DNA of 64,000 nt from Lactobacillus helsingborgensis (GTDB lineage: Bacteria; Bacillota; Bacilli; Lactobacillales; Lactobacillaceae), in assembly GCF_000970855.1 (NCBI RefSeq), contig NZ_KQ034046.1:1130097-1194096 (forward strand), read 5' to 3'. Every line of letters starts with the position of its first letter. Within the stretch, counting starts at the first letter, position 1. The position numbers and the translations under genes were made by a program. This document shows positions 19,140-28,839 of this stretch, piece after piece. Under the pieces are notes generated by a model that had not been told where the DNA came from, did no database searches, and worked only from the letters and a program-made list of their open reading frames with translations.

Positions 19140-21539
19140 TTACATAATGCGCTCCGGTTCATTGTCAATATAAACAGATAAACCATACTTTTTAACCTTT
19201 TGCGCAGAATCTTGAATTTGGTGTAATAATTGGTTGAGTTGATCCTCTTTTTTATATTTTACCAGTATTTGATAATAATATTGATTTTTTAAGCGAGAAA
19301 TTGCGCTGGGAGTTGGTCCTAATACAATCGTTTGACGGTTTAATTGTGGCTGCAACCAATTCTTTATTTTATATGCTTCGCGAGCAGCATTTTGTTCTTT
19401 TTTAGCAGCAACTGAAATTAAAACCGTGTAAAAATAAGGTGGATAATTGCCTGCGTGGCGCACACGCATTTCATATTGATAGAACCGTTCATAATCCTGC
19501 GTTTGCGCCAGTTTGATGGCATAGTGATCAGGATTAAAAGTTTGTATGATAACTTCACCCTTTTTTTCGGCTCGGCCTGCTCTACCTGCTACTTGAGTCA
19601 AAAGCTCAAATGTTCTCTCAGAGGCATTGTAATCAGGCACCCACAGACCAGTATCAGCATTAATCACTCCTACAAGAGTAACGTTAGGAAAGTCTAACCC
19701 TTTGGCAATCATTTGTGTACCCAGTAAAATATCTGCTTCATGATCACCAAAAGCATCCAATATTTTTTTAAAAGAACCTTTTCGTCTGGTGGTATCAACG
19801 TCCATACGTAAAATACGCGCCTCCGGTATTAACTTATTGAGTTCTGCCATGACCTTTTGCGTACCGGTACCCAAAAAACGAATATTTTTACTATGACAAT
19901 TAGGACACTCTCTTGGAATAGCAGCAGTATAGCCACAATAATGGCACTGCATTTTTTGTGTATCTTTATGCATTGTTAACGAAAGATCACAATTAGGACA
20001 TTTCATTACGTAGCCGCATTCTCTACAGAGCATAAAGTTGGCAAAACCACGTCGATTTAGCATTAGAATAACTTGTTCTTTATTTGCCATTCTATTTTTT
20101 ATTGCCGTGACGAGTTCAACAGACAAGTCAAATTGACCACCAGTAAAGTTGGCTTTTTTTAAGTCAATTAAGTTTACTTCAGGCAAACTTTGTTTATTTG
20201 CACGTTGTGGCAGCCGCAGTAATTGATAGACTCCCTTTTGTGCACGTGCTCTGCTCCCAAGTGCCGGCGTTGCACTACCTAATAGTAAAGGGCATGAGTT
20301 GTATTTGCTGCGCCAAATGGCAACATCGCGCGCATGGTAACGGGGATTATCTTCCTGTTTATAGGAAGATTCGTGTTCTTCATCAATTACGATTAACCCG
20401 ATATTTGTTAATGGTGCAAATACAGCACTACGGGCTCCCACAACAACACGTACTTCACCCCGTCTTATTCGGCGCCATTCGTCATATAATTCTCCTTCAG
20501 ACAAGCCACTATGCAAAACAGCAACTTGTTCACCGAAATGACTTTTGACTTGTTCTACCATTTGTGGTGTTAAAGAAATCTCCGGTACCAGCATGAGTGC
20601 ATTTTTGCCGATTTTTAAAGTTGCACTAATAGCATTTAAGTATACTTCGGTTTTACCGCTACCGGTCACACCTTCCAGCAGAAAAGTCTGCGCTTGTTTT
20701 TCATTAATGATCGGTATAATTTTTCTTAATGCGTTTTTCTGATCAGGATTCAAAATAATCTTTTTATTTTGATTTTCGTCTTTATCATAGTCATCTAGCG
20801 GATTACGATATATTTCCACCTGTTTTTTATTAAGCCAACCTTTTTTGACAGCATTAGTTAACGAAACAGTATTAATTTTGGCATCTTGCTCAATCTCGTT
20901 TTGTAAAAGAGGAAACTTGGCATAATTTTCAATTAAAAACATGACCAGCTTTTTCTGTTTGGTGGCGTTTGAGCGTATCGCTTCATATATATTTACGTAA
21001 TCTTCTTTTGTTTTTGTTAATAAATATTGGCTTTCAGTTTTAACTTTAGCGCGATTTTCCACCAGGTATTCGACTTTAGCATCATTTGAGCGTAAAAGAT
21101 GGCGAATTTCAGCAATTTGCTTGTTGTTAGTCACTCTATTTAAATCAAGTGGTTCCCCTTGAAACAGACGTAATTTTTTGGCTTTAGCAGACACTGGAAC
21201 CAGAATTTTGCGATAATTTGCCCGCATAACTCTAGGCAGCATAGTTTTTAAAATTGAAATGCGATATGAATAAACGTGATTGGCTAAAGCTTGGGAAAGC
21301 GTAATTAATTCTTTGGTTAAAGGCGGCATCTCATCCACCACCAAAAGTAGGTCTTTTAATTCACCTTGATATTTACTTTTTGTACTTAGACCAATTACAA
21401 ATCCTTGTACTTTCCGCGGGCCAAAAGGCACAAAAACGCGCGAACCAACCTCTACTTCGCCCAGTTCATCAGGGATATGATACTCAAAAACTCGATCTGT
21501 TTGCTTAGCAGCAACATCAACAATAACTTGCGCAATCAT
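19140..21539 (-). CDS. priA: primosomal helicase PriA
   Basis: Helicase that restarts collapsed replication forks, 799 residues. It has an N-terminal 3' DNA-binding domain, Walker A EGVTGSGKTEVYLN, DEEH box VIDEEHESSYKQ, and the zinc-binding Cys cluster CRECGYVMKCPNC with CHYCGY and CPNCHS. The ATG follows AAGGTG. A terminator hairpin lies just upstream at 21557-21588, so priA may need read-through or a separate promoter. Confidence 0.96.
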   Translation of the reverse strand: MIAQVIVDVAAKQTDRVFEYHIPDELGEVEVGSRVFVPFGPRKVQGFVIGLSTKSKYQGELKDLLLVVDEMPPLTKELITLSQALANHVYSYRISILKTMLPRVMRANYRKILVPVSAKAKKLRLFQGEPLDLNRVTNNKQIAEIRHLLRSNDAKVEYLVENRAKVKTESQYLLTKTKEDYVNIYEAIRSNATKQKKLVMFLIENYAKFPLLQNEIEQDAKINTVSLTNAVKKGWLNKKQVEIYRNPLDDYDKDENQNKKIILNPDQKNALRKIIPIINEKQAQTFLLEGVTGSGKTEVYLNAISATLKIGKNALMLVPEISLTPQMVEQVKSHFGEQVAVLHSGLSEGELYDEWRRIRRGEVRVVVGARSAVFAPLTNIGLIVIDEEHESSYKQEDNPRYHARDVAIWRSKYNSCPLLLGSATPALGSRARAQKGVYQLLRLPQRANKQSLPEVNLIDLKKANFTGGQFDLSVELVTAIKNRMANKEQVILMLNRRGFANFMLCRECGYVMKCPNCDLSLTMHKDTQKMQCHYCGYTAAIPRECPNCHSKNIRFLGTGTQKVMAELNKLIPEARILRMDVDTTRRKGSFKKILDAFGDHEADILLGTQMIAKGLDFPNVTLVGVINADTGLWVPDYNASERTFELLTQVAGRAGRAEKKGEVIIQTFNPDHYAIKLAQTQDYERFYQYEMRVRHAGNYPPYFYTVLISVAAKKEQNAAREAYKIKNWLQPQLNRQTIVLGPTPSAISRLKNQYYYQILVKYKKEDQLNQLLHQIQDSAQKVKKYGLSVYIDNEPERIM

Positions 21540-21556
21540 TAAATCACCTTGAAAAA

Positions 21557-21588
21557 ATGACCTCCATCTCTTTTAGGATGGAGGTCAT
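21557..21588 (-). terminator. terminator or attenuator between rpoZ and priA
   Basis: An 11-bp perfect stem (21557-21567 with 21578-21588) is followed on the minus strand by TTTTTT. It lies inside a co-directional gene cassette and ends about 17 bp before priA. Confidence 0.75.
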
Positions 21589-21601
21589 AAAATTTTATTA
21601 A

Positions 21602-21820
21602 TTACTGATTAACCTCGCGATGATTGGGATCAACGGTAACTTTGCCAGCTTCTATTTCTTCTAAAGCTTTGCCAACAGGCTTTTGCGATTTATAATTTTT
21701 TAAAGCCTCAGGCTCACCGTCTTCCAACTCATGCGCCCTCTTAGCAGCTAAAACTGATAATGAATATCTTGAATCAACTTGAGCCAACAATTTATCTATA
21801 GATGGATATGTAACTCTCAA
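21602..21820 (-). CDS. rpoZ: RNA polymerase omega subunit
   Basis: Small subunit that aids RNA polymerase assembly. The start is TTG at 21820, 6-7 nt after GGGAGG and 1 bp after the gmk stop, giving a 72-residue protein beginning [20 protein letters not shown]. The conserved core [14 protein letters not shown] is present. A longer reading with ATG at 21856 would overlap gmk and extends beyond the family's usual start. Confidence 0.92.
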   Translation of the reverse strand: MRVTYPSIDKLLAQVDSRYSLSVLAAKRAHELEDGEPEALKNYKSQKPVGKALEEIEAGKVTVDPNHREVNQ

Positions 21821-21821
21821 T

Positions 21822-22436
21822 TTAATCCTCCCTAACCATTTTACGATATGTATCAATTACGCGTTTAACACTTACATGTTCCGCATCGACGATAGCTTTA
21901 ATGTGATCAACAGCATTAGCCACGGTATCATTTACCACAGCATAATCATAATCCTGCATAACTAGAATCTCATGCCGAGCCTGCTTAATTCTGCCCATGA
22001 TCACATCTTCGGATTCAGTGCCCCGATTTTCCAACCGCAAATGTAATGTATGCAAGTCAGGCGGTGTCAAAAATATAAAAACACCATCAGGCATCTTCTC
22101 ACGCACTTTTTGCGCACCGTTGACGTCAATTTCTAGTAAAACATCTTTACCTTCATTAAGCATCTTCTTTACAGGTGCCAATGGAGTACCGTAAAAATTA
22201 TTTACATATTGATTATACTCCAAAAGTTCACCTTGGTTGATAGCCTGCTCAAATCGCTCTTGAGTGACAAAATAATAATCTTTGCCGTTAACTTCACCAG
22301 GTCGAGGCTTTCTAGTGGTCATTGACACTGAATACTCAAACGGAAAGACTTTATTTTCCACAATTGCACTTTTAACGGTACCTTTTCCAACTCCCGAAGG
22401 TCCCGAAAGGACAAGTAACAAACCTTTTTCTGCCAT
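21822..22436 (-). CDS. gmk: guanylate kinase
   Basis: Phosphorylates GMP to GDP. P-loop [12 protein letters not shown]-binding [22 protein letters not shown] and [13 protein letters not shown] are seen. I use the ATG at 22436 (204 residues; begins [15 protein letters not shown]), 6 nt after GGGGAG; the in-phase TTG at 22454 overlaps that ribosome binding site. gmk is the first gene of the gmk-rpoZ-priA cassette. Confidence 0.96.
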   Translation of the reverse strand: MAEKGLLLVLSGPSGVGKGTVKSAIVENKVFPFEYSVSMTTRKPRPGEVNGKDYYFVTQERFEQAINQGELLEYNQYVNNFYGTPLAPVKKMLNEGKDVLLEIDVNGAQKVREKMPDGVFIFLTPPDLHTLHLRLENRGTESEDVIMGRIKQARHEILVMQDYDYAVVNDTVANAVDHIKAIVDAEHVSVKRVIDTYRKMVRED

Positions 22437-22568
22437 GCCATACTCCCCTATCAAAAGCTATTACGTCTAGTTTGCACTAAAATGAAAATATTTTCAAGTT
22501 TTGACAATTTTATGTAATTAACTAGCAAGCAGTATATTGGATTTTACCAAAAATATTTGATTTAATAC

Positions 22569-22619
22569 TTGTGTTTTTGAACAAATGTTCTTATAATATT
22601 GATAGTCAAACGAATGTTC
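22569..22619 (+). promoter_or_regulatory. SOS-type promoter with two LexA-like boxes
   Basis: TTGTGT (22569-22574) and TATAAT (22592-22597) are 17 bp apart. A perfect Gram-positive LexA core GAAC-N4-GTTC (22579-22590) sits between them. A second box, AAAC-N4-GTTC (22608-22619, one mismatch), lies at the expected transcription start. Both would let LexA block RNA polymerase, so DNA-damage induction of the next gene is inferred. Confidence 0.7.
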
Positions 22620-22641
22620 GGTCTAAATTGAGGCATTTATA

Positions 22642-22917
22642 ATGAAAAATTCACTAAGAAAAATATATCATTATTTTTTTGATTATGATGAAGATAGATT
22701 AAGCATATACAGTCAGTACAATTATGAAGTTTTGGCTGCCCTCAACAAAGCATTAATGCAACACTCTTTTGTCTTGATTTCTTATCAAGATGGTCTAAGT
22801 GAGATTGGTCAAATTACAGGACGAGTATCTGCGGGAAGGTATGTTTTGCGCTCAGCCAATAAAAAAATAATCAAAATAGTTGATCTTGATTCAATCTTTC
22901 GTATTGACTTTGCCTAA
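22642..22917 (+). CDS. YolD-like small protein, probably SOS-regulated
   Basis: A 91-residue protein. The layout of a helical N-terminus (LAALNKALMQHSF), then strands VLISYQDGLSEIGQITGRVSAGRYVLRS and a final KIVDLDSIFRIDF, resembles the YolD-like family, which is often encoded next to a Y-family polymerase (UmuC/PolIV type) under LexA control. Here no polymerase gene follows: the next gene is convergent. GAGG lies 9 nt before the ATG. The function is unknown; family assignment is by sequence pattern only. Confidence 0.65.
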   Translation: MKNSLRKIYHYFFDYDEDRLSIYSQYNYEVLAALNKALMQHSFVLISYQDGLSEIGQITGRVSAGRYVLRSANKKIIKIVDLDSIFRIDFA

Positions 22918-22942
22918 AACAACTGGATTTAATAAAAAATTT

Positions 22943-22969
22943 AGTCAAGGATCTTTATGATTCTTGGCT
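22943..22969 (+). terminator. terminator after the YolD-like gene
   Basis: An 11-bp stem with two G.U pairs (22943-22953 with 22959-22969), TTTAT loop and a T-run follows. It overlaps the last codons of the convergent GNAT gene. Confidence 0.6.
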
Positions 22970-23839
22970 TTTTAAATACAATGTTTCGCTTAATATTTTA
23001 AAACCAGCTTTTTCATAAATATGAATAGCCGCTTTATTGGTGACGTCAGCATTTAAAGCAAAAACTCTGCTACCTTCTTTTTGCAAAATTGCAATCATTT
23101 TTTTGATAAAAAAAGTACCAAACCCTTGTCCCCGAAATGGCTTATCAATAAACAATCCGAAAAAGTAATCTTCATTATCACCATGATCAACGGCACAATA
23201 GCCAGCAACTTCATTATCTTTTAATAAAATAAAACTTTTAGTATCTTTATCCAACAAGGAATTTTTGATGTATTTAGTAGAAGTGGCAATGGCATCTCCA
23301 AAAGCGTTACTGTGTGCTGTGGCAACTTGAGCAACGTAGTTCGTTGTTAAAGGCTTAACGGCTAAAACCTGATTTAATTTGTCAGCCTTTTCAATTGATA
23401 CTGGCTCTGAGGTTTGCATATAATAATCAGAATCTTCTTTGACCACTGTTAAGTTACAATTTGCTAAAAAGTCTGGATTTTTTGCTAAAAAAACTTTTTC
23501 TGACACAAATTCCCATTTATGATAACCATATTGCAACATAATTTGTTTGGCATGCGCCCACATCTTTGTAGCAACATGGTGCCTGCGAAATTCAGGATCA
23601 ACTACCAAGTGAACTTCTACTTCTTCATTTGGACCGTCATCAGCATATAGCATTGTTAAACCGATTAACTTTTGTTCCTCATAAGCTAAGACAAATGTTG
23701 GCATATCACTAAAATAGTTGTATTTATTGCTTAAATAAATTTTTGAGTAGGTGTTATCTGCTTTATTTATTTTTTTATTTAAACCAATAGCCTGTTTGGT
23801 CTCCTCGTTATTTAAAGTAATTCTTTCAATAACTTTCAT
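22955..23839 (-). CDS. GNAT family N-acetyltransferase, double domain
   Basis: A 294-residue protein with two GNAT-type modules. The second is clear: acetyl-CoA loop DKPFRGQGFGTFFIKKMIAIL and the terminal ALNADVTNKAAIHIYEKAGFKIL. The first has VVDPEFRRHHVATKMW, a shorter acetyl-CoA-binding-like segment. The substrate is unknown. I use the ATG at 23839 after AAAGG; the in-phase TTG at 23854 overlaps that motif. It sits at the promoter-distal side of recN. Confidence 0.85.
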   Translation of the reverse strand: MKVIERITLNNEETKQAIGLNKKINKADNTYSKIYLSNKYNYFSDMPTFVLAYEEQKLIGLTMLYADDGPNEEVEVHLVVDPEFRRHHVATKMWAHAKQIMLQYGYHKWEFVSEKVFLAKNPDFLANCNLTVVKEDSDYYMQTSEPVSIEKADKLNQVLAVKPLTTNYVAQVATAHSNAFGDAIATSTKYIKNSLLDKDTKSFILLKDNEVAGYCAVDHGDNEDYFFGLFIDKPFRGQGFGTFFIKKMIAILQKEGSRVFALNADVTNKAAIHIYEKAGFKILSETLYLKSQES

Positions 23840-23859
23840 TCTTTTGCCTTTCAATATTA

Positions 23860-25548
23860 TTATTTCTTTTTTCTTTTAAAGCTCCTCATCAGATCCTTGG
23901 CATTTTGTTTAGCTGCCTGCGTCACGTCACTACCAGCCATCATTTCTGCAATTGCAGTTATTGTTTCTTCCTGAGTTAAAGGCCCGATTTGAGTATAAGT
24001 AGCACCATCTTTGACTTTCTTGGCTACCAAATATTTCTGATCTCCCGCAGCTGCTACTTGGGGTGAATGTGTAATCGCAATTACTTGTTTATTTTCACCA
24101 ATTGAATGCAATTTTTGACCAATTGCCGCGGAAACGCGACCGGAGACGCCAGTATCAATTTCATCAAAAATCATTGTCCCCACTGGTTCAACTTTACTAA
24201 AAATTGCCTTCAAAGCCAGAATTAACCGTGATTGCTCTCCGCCAGAGACGATCTTAACCAGCGGCATTAATTCTTCACCGGGATTTGGCGCTATTAAGAA
24301 GACAATATTATCGGTGCCCTTCTTGGTAAAAGTCTTAGTTTTGGAAAAATCAATACTAAAACGGGCCTTAGCCATATAAAGATCTGCCAATTCCTGTTTT
24401 ATTTTCTTTTCCAAAGTGGAAGCGACATTTTTCCTAATTTCATGCAAATTCTGTGCTTCAACTTTTAATTTATTTTCTAGTTCTCCCAGCTGTTTTTGCA
24501 ATTTTTCTTCATCAAGTCCGCCAGTTTCATATTGTCCCAGTTCCTTTTGTACTTTGGCATAAAATGCAAATACATCCTCTAATGAAGGACCGTATTTTTT
24601 CTTTAAACCGTTAAGCAGATCCAGCCTATTTGAAACATACTGAAATCTTTCTTCATCAAAATCCATATCATCTAAGACATTTGACAGTTCACTACGGGCA
24701 TCACTAATAGCGAAAACTCCGTCATCAATTGTCTTAGCTATATCTTTAAACTTAGACCCATACTCAGCCAATTCATTTGCGGCATTTTGCGCTTTTCCAA
24801 GTAAAGTTTCAATGCCGTGATCTTCATCATCGTACATTTGCATTAAATAGTTGGCTGTATTAACAATTTTCTGATAATTATTTAACTCATCATATTCGTC
24901 TTCAAGCTCATCATCTTCATGAGGATCCTTTAAATCAGCTTTAGATAATTCCTCATTTTGAAAAGATAAAATATCCTGCTTTTGTGCTAGTTCCTGTGCG
25001 TCTTGATGTAAATGATTAATTTGAGCAGTTAATTTTTGCCAATTACTAAAATCGGTTTGATATTGGGCAAGCTCCTGCTTAAATTTGGAAGAAGCGTAAT
25101 TATCCACCAGATCAATTTGCCTATCCTGATCCATTAAAATTTGTTGATCATTTTGACCGTGAATATCAACTAAATAATTACCCAGTTCGCGTAAAACATT
25201 AATCGTAGTCAGTTGACCGTTGATGCGCACGACATTTCTTCCTTTAGCAGCTAATTCACGGCTAATAATCAATTGTTCTTCTGAATCTGGTATACCATAT
25301 TGTTCACAAAGTTCGGTAATCTTTTTAGTTTCATGGTCCAGTTCAAACAGACCAGTGACCACAGCCTTTTTTTCACCACTACGGATCATTTCCTTTTGGC
25401 CGCGACCGCCCATCAATAGTGAAACTGCATCAATAATAATTGATTTACCAGCACCAGTTTCACCAATTAATACAGTCATATTTTCTTGAAAGCGAACCTT
25501 CAATGCTTTAATAATGGCAAAATTTTTAATATCCAGTTCAACTAACAT
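23860..25548 (-). CDS. recN: DNA repair protein RecN
   Basis: SMC-like ATPase acting at double-strand breaks. P-loop IGETGAGKSIIIDAVSLLMGG is at residues 28-48, a central coiled-coil region spans about residues 155-370, and the C-terminal half carries the signature IVSGGEQSRLILALKAI and Walker B TMIFDEIDTGVSG. The 562 residues are typical. It follows tlyA by 9 bp; argR, usually between tlyA and recN in Firmicutes, is absent. Confidence 0.96.
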   Translation of the reverse strand: MLVELDIKNFAIIKALKVRFQENMTVLIGETGAGKSIIIDAVSLLMGGRGQKEMIRSGEKKAVVTGLFELDHETKKITELCEQYGIPDSEEQLIISRELAAKGRNVVRINGQLTTINVLRELGNYLVDIHGQNDQQILMDQDRQIDLVDNYASSKFKQELAQYQTDFSNWQKLTAQINHLHQDAQELAQKQDILSFQNEELSKADLKDPHEDDELEDEYDELNNYQKIVNTANYLMQMYDDEDHGIETLLGKAQNAANELAEYGSKFKDIAKTIDDGVFAISDARSELSNVLDDMDFDEERFQYVSNRLDLLNGLKKKYGPSLEDVFAFYAKVQKELGQYETGGLDEEKLQKQLGELENKLKVEAQNLHEIRKNVASTLEKKIKQELADLYMAKARFSIDFSKTKTFTKKGTDNIVFLIAPNPGEELMPLVKIVSGGEQSRLILALKAIFSKVEPVGTMIFDEIDTGVSGRVSAAIGQKLHSIGENKQVIAITHSPQVAAAGDQKYLVAKKVKDGATYTQIGPLTQEETITAIAEMMAGSDVTQAAKQNAKDLMRSFKRKKK

Positions 25549-25557
25549 ATTCCTCTC

Positions 25558-26370
25558 CTAAAGATTGGCAACGGCCTGTGCAACAATATCTTCTGGTCTC
25601 TTAGCCCAGAGCAATTTGCCGCCATCTTTTTCGTCTTTTTGTAAATGAATTAAAAATTCAATATTACCTTTACCACCTTTTATCGGCGAATAATCAAGAT
25701 CAAGAACGTTAAAACCAATTTCGCATGCTTTTTCTATGGTATGCTCAATTACGCTGCAATGGACGGCATGATCATGAACTATACCATGTTTGCCTACTTG
25801 ATCAGGACCCGCTTCAAATTGGGGCTTAATTAGGCAAACAGCATCACACTGGTCTTTTAAGATCTGATACATCGGCGGCATAATTAAATCTAGTGAAATA
25901 AATGAAACATCTGTCATGGCAAAATCAGGCAAACCATGAGTAAAGTCAGCAGGCTTGCTATAGCGAAAATTTTGCTTTTCCATCACTATCACACGCGGGT
26001 CATCACGTAATTGCCATGCCAGTTGGTTATAACCAACATCTAACGCATAGACCATTTTGGCATTATTTTGTAAGGCAACATCTGTAAAACCACCAGTAGA
26101 TGCACCTATGTCTAGACAAATTTTGTTTGTTAAATCAATTTGAAAAGATTTTAAAGCTTTCGCAAGCTTAAACCCACCACGAGAAACATACTTTTTACCT
26201 GATTGTTTGACAAAAAAAGTTTCATCTATTGGAAAATTAGTACCACTTTTATCAATTCTTTGATGATTATGATCAGAAACTAATCCTGCCATAATAGCTC
26301 GCTGAGCCTGATTTCGAGAATTAAATATTCCCTGCTTAACTAATAAAACGTCTGCTCTTTGTTTTGTCAT
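25558..26370 (-). CDS. tlyA: TlyA family rRNA 2'-O-methyltransferase / hemolysin-like protein
   Basis: S4 RNA-binding domain at the N-terminus (RADVLLVKQGIFNSRNQAQRAIMAG) joined to an FtsJ-like methyltransferase (CLDIGASTGGFTDVAL; ALDVGYNQLAWQLRDD). TlyA homologues methylate ribosomal RNA in some bacteria; the Firmicutes enzyme's target is less certain. It is 270 residues long. The ATG overlaps the ispA stop (TAATG). Confidence 0.92.
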   Translation of the reverse strand: MTKQRADVLLVKQGIFNSRNQAQRAIMAGLVSDHNHQRIDKSGTNFPIDETFFVKQSGKKYVSRGGFKLAKALKSFQIDLTNKICLDIGASTGGFTDVALQNNAKMVYALDVGYNQLAWQLRDDPRVIVMEKQNFRYSKPADFTHGLPDFAMTDVSFISLDLIMPPMYQILKDQCDAVCLIKPQFEAGPDQVGKHGIVHDHAVHCSVIEHTIEKACEIGFNVLDLDYSPIKGGKGNIEFLIHLQKDEKDGGKLLWAKRPEDIVAQAVANL

Positions 26371-27236
26371 TACAGTACCTTTTTATATAAATCAAGAAAG
26401 CCAGTCAAAATGTCTGAATTAATGTCTTTTAAGCAGTTTTGAGCATGTGCTATTAATTTATTCAATTCTACTCGGCTTTTGGTAATTCCAAGCAAGGTCA
26501 ACGTGTTATTTTTACCGCTTTCCAAATCTTTATGTGTCTTTTTACCCGCTTCTGCACTGGTTTCGACTACATCGACTAAATCATCATAAATTTGATAAGA
26601 GCGGCCAAAATCTTGAGCAAACTGCAGTAGCAACTCTTTTTGAGAAGGACTGGCATTGCCATGTTCAACAGCCATTTCAACGCAGGCCTTAATTAAACAG
26701 CCTGTTTTTAACCACTCCATCTTGTTAATAAAATCAGAGTTATCAGCCACACTTTTGTTATTGGTAGAATCAATATCTAAATATTGACCACCAACCATAC
26801 CGTTGGGACCAACTGCTTCAGTGATTATTGCCACTAATTTAGCTGAATTGCTTCCTTGTGCTATCCATTTTATGCCCATTGGTAGCAAGGCATCCCCAGC
26901 AAGAATCGCTTCGGCCTCACCCCATTTTTTATGGCTAGTTAATTTACCTCTGCGGTAATCATCATTATCCATAGCGGGCAAGTCATCATGAATTAATGAA
27001 TATGTATGAATTAGTTCAATTCCGCAAGCAATCCTAATTTCTTCATCATTTATTTTAGAATTAATGGCATCTAAAGTTGCCAAAAATAGTAAAGGACGAA
27101 GCCTTTTTCCTCCAGCCATTACGGAATAAGACATAATCTGACTAATCTTAGTATCATTAACTTCACTTTTTAAATGATCTGCTAAATAGCTGTCAATAAT
27201 TGGTGTCCAAGTTGCTTTAAATTCTTTAAAAGTCAT
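26370..27236 (-). CDS. ispA: polyprenyl (farnesyl) diphosphate synthase
   Basis: Condenses isoprenoid C5 units to geranyl/farnesyl diphosphate. First aspartate-rich motif HDDLPAMDNDDYRRG and second YQIYDDLVDVVE are intact, with GGKRLRPLL before them. It is 288 residues long. It lies between xseB and tlyA, the standard Firmicutes arrangement. Confidence 0.95.
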   Translation of the reverse strand: MTFKEFKATWTPIIDSYLADHLKSEVNDTKISQIMSYSVMAGGKRLRPLLFLATLDAINSKINDEEIRIACGIELIHTYSLIHDDLPAMDNDDYRRGKLTSHKKWGEAEAILAGDALLPMGIKWIAQGSNSAKLVAIITEAVGPNGMVGGQYLDIDSTNNKSVADNSDFINKMEWLKTGCLIKACVEMAVEHGNASPSQKELLLQFAQDFGRSYQIYDDLVDVVETSAEAGKKTHKDLESGKNNTLTLLGITKSRVELNKLIAHAQNCLKDINSDILTGFLDLYKKVL

Positions 27237-27248
27237 AATGATTCTCTT

Positions 27249-27491
27249 CTATTTTTCTGGTGCTGCAGCGTCATTTGGATCAAGTTTATGTTCCGTACCA
27301 TCACTGTCAATTAATTTAGCTACAGTTTCTTCAGCTGCAGTTAACTTTTTATTTAAATCACGACTTAGTTTTACACCGGCTTGAAACTGTTCAAGGGCAT
27401 CTTCAAGCGGCACATCACCTTTTTCCAAATTATTAACAATTGTTTGCAATTTTGCTAATTCCTCTTCAAAATTATTTTTCTTCGTTGTCAT
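27249..27491 (-). CDS. xseB: exodeoxyribonuclease VII small subunit
   Basis: 80-residue helical subunit of ExoVII, a single-strand-specific exonuclease. The core FEEELAKLQTIVNNLEKGDVPLEDALEQFQAG is diagnostic. The start lies inside the 3' end of xseA (20-bp overlap). Confidence 0.94.
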   Translation of the reverse strand: MTTKKNNFEEELAKLQTIVNNLEKGDVPLEDALEQFQAGVKLSRDLNKKLTAAEETVAKLIDSDGTEHKLDPNDAAAPEK

Positions 27492-28839
27492 TTTTATTTC
27501 TCCTAGTTGAACTAATTATAGCTTTGGCTTGTCCGTCTTTGAAATGGATATTGACTTCATCTTTAACTTTGGTCTGGCTAATTGAACTGATCGTTTTATC
27601 TGCTCTATCAGTGACATAGGTGTAGCCCCTATTTAAAGTCTTAAGCGGACTATAATCATCTAGTTGCTGAGCAGTTTGTCCCAAAATATTGCTTTTTGCT
27701 TGTAAAAAATGTTTGATACTCGTTATTAGCTTTTGCTGACAAAAATCAATCTGCTGCAGTAAAGAAGTTACTTTTTTATTAGGACTAACTGCTATTAATT
27801 TTTGGTTTGTCAGCTGAAAATCGTGGCGCCCATTTTCCAACTGGTGCACCATATTATTGTGAAGCCTGTCACGCAGGATATCGAGCGTTTGGGCCTGTTC
27901 ATCATAAAGTCTGGCAGGTTCGCGCATAATGACAGAATTAGTAATACGAGTTAAAGTGTCGCGGCGCACCCTAATAATATTTTGTATACTGGAAACAAGA
28001 GCGTTCTGCAATTGCCTAATACTTATTAATTCATCAGGTATATTTGGTGTAGCATATTCGGCAGCCGCAGTTGGAGTAGCTGCACGCACATCAGCCACTA
28101 AATCGCATAGGGTCGTATCCGTTTCATGACCAACGGAGGAAATGACTGGCATCTTCATGTCAAAAACCTGACGAACGACTCGTTCTTCATTAAAGGGCCA
28201 CAGATCTTCAAGAGAACCGCCACCTCGACCAATAATCATGACGTCGTACTTATCTTTGAACTGAGCTATTTGTTTCATAGCAGCTACTAATGAATCCGCG
28301 GCAGTATCTCCTTGAACTTGAGCCGGAAATAAATCAACTTCAGCATGAGGAAATCTTCTATTCACTGTCACCAGAATATCATGAATAACTGCTCCCGAGG
28401 CACTGGTTACAACAGCGATATAATCGGGATAATGCGGCAAAGGCTTTTTATATTGCTTATCAAATAAGCCTTCTTTTGCTAATTTCTGTTGCAACTGCTG
28501 TAACTGCTCGTATAATGCACCCAGTCCAGCCGGTTCCATCGATTCTGCATAAAATTGATAAGATCCTTGCGGACTATAAACGTTTACATATCCTGTCACA
28601 TAAACTTTCATACCTTCTTCTGGTTTAAATTTCACTTTATCAAAATAGGAGCGAAACATTACCACATTAATCTTAGATTTTTCATCTTTCAGTGAAAAAT
28701 ACTGGTGTGAATTGCGGCGAAAGCGAAAGTTTGATAATTCTCCTTGAAGAAAAACTTTATGTAAATACGGGTCATTTTTAAACTTCTGTGTGATATAGTA
28801 ATTTAAATCTGAAACCGTAAGATACTTACTATTTTCCAT
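27472..28839 (-). CDS. xseA: exodeoxyribonuclease VII large subunit
   Basis: Catalytic subunit of ExoVII, 455 residues: N-terminal OB fold (LHKVFLQGELSNFRFRRNSHQYFSLKD region), catalytic centre with SASGAVIHDILVTVNRRFP and IIGRGGGSLEDLWPFNEE, VGHETDTTLCDLVADVRAATPTAAAE, and a C-terminal coiled-coil. It overlaps folD by 11 bp and xseB by 20 bp. Confidence 0.96.
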   Translation of the reverse strand: MENSKYLTVSDLNYYITQKFKNDPYLHKVFLQGELSNFRFRRNSHQYFSLKDEKSKINVVMFRSYFDKVKFKPEEGMKVYVTGYVNVYSPQGSYQFYAESMEPAGLGALYEQLQQLQQKLAKEGLFDKQYKKPLPHYPDYIAVVTSASGAVIHDILVTVNRRFPHAEVDLFPAQVQGDTAADSLVAAMKQIAQFKDKYDVMIIGRGGGSLEDLWPFNEERVVRQVFDMKMPVISSVGHETDTTLCDLVADVRAATPTAAAEYATPNIPDELISIRQLQNALVSSIQNIIRVRRDTLTRITNSVIMREPARLYDEQAQTLDILRDRLHNNMVHQLENGRHDFQLTNQKLIAVSPNKKVTSLLQQIDFCQQKLITSIKHFLQAKSNILGQTAQQLDDYSPLKTLNRGYTYVTDRADKTISSISQTKVKDEVNIHFKDGQAKAIISSTRRNKNDNEEK

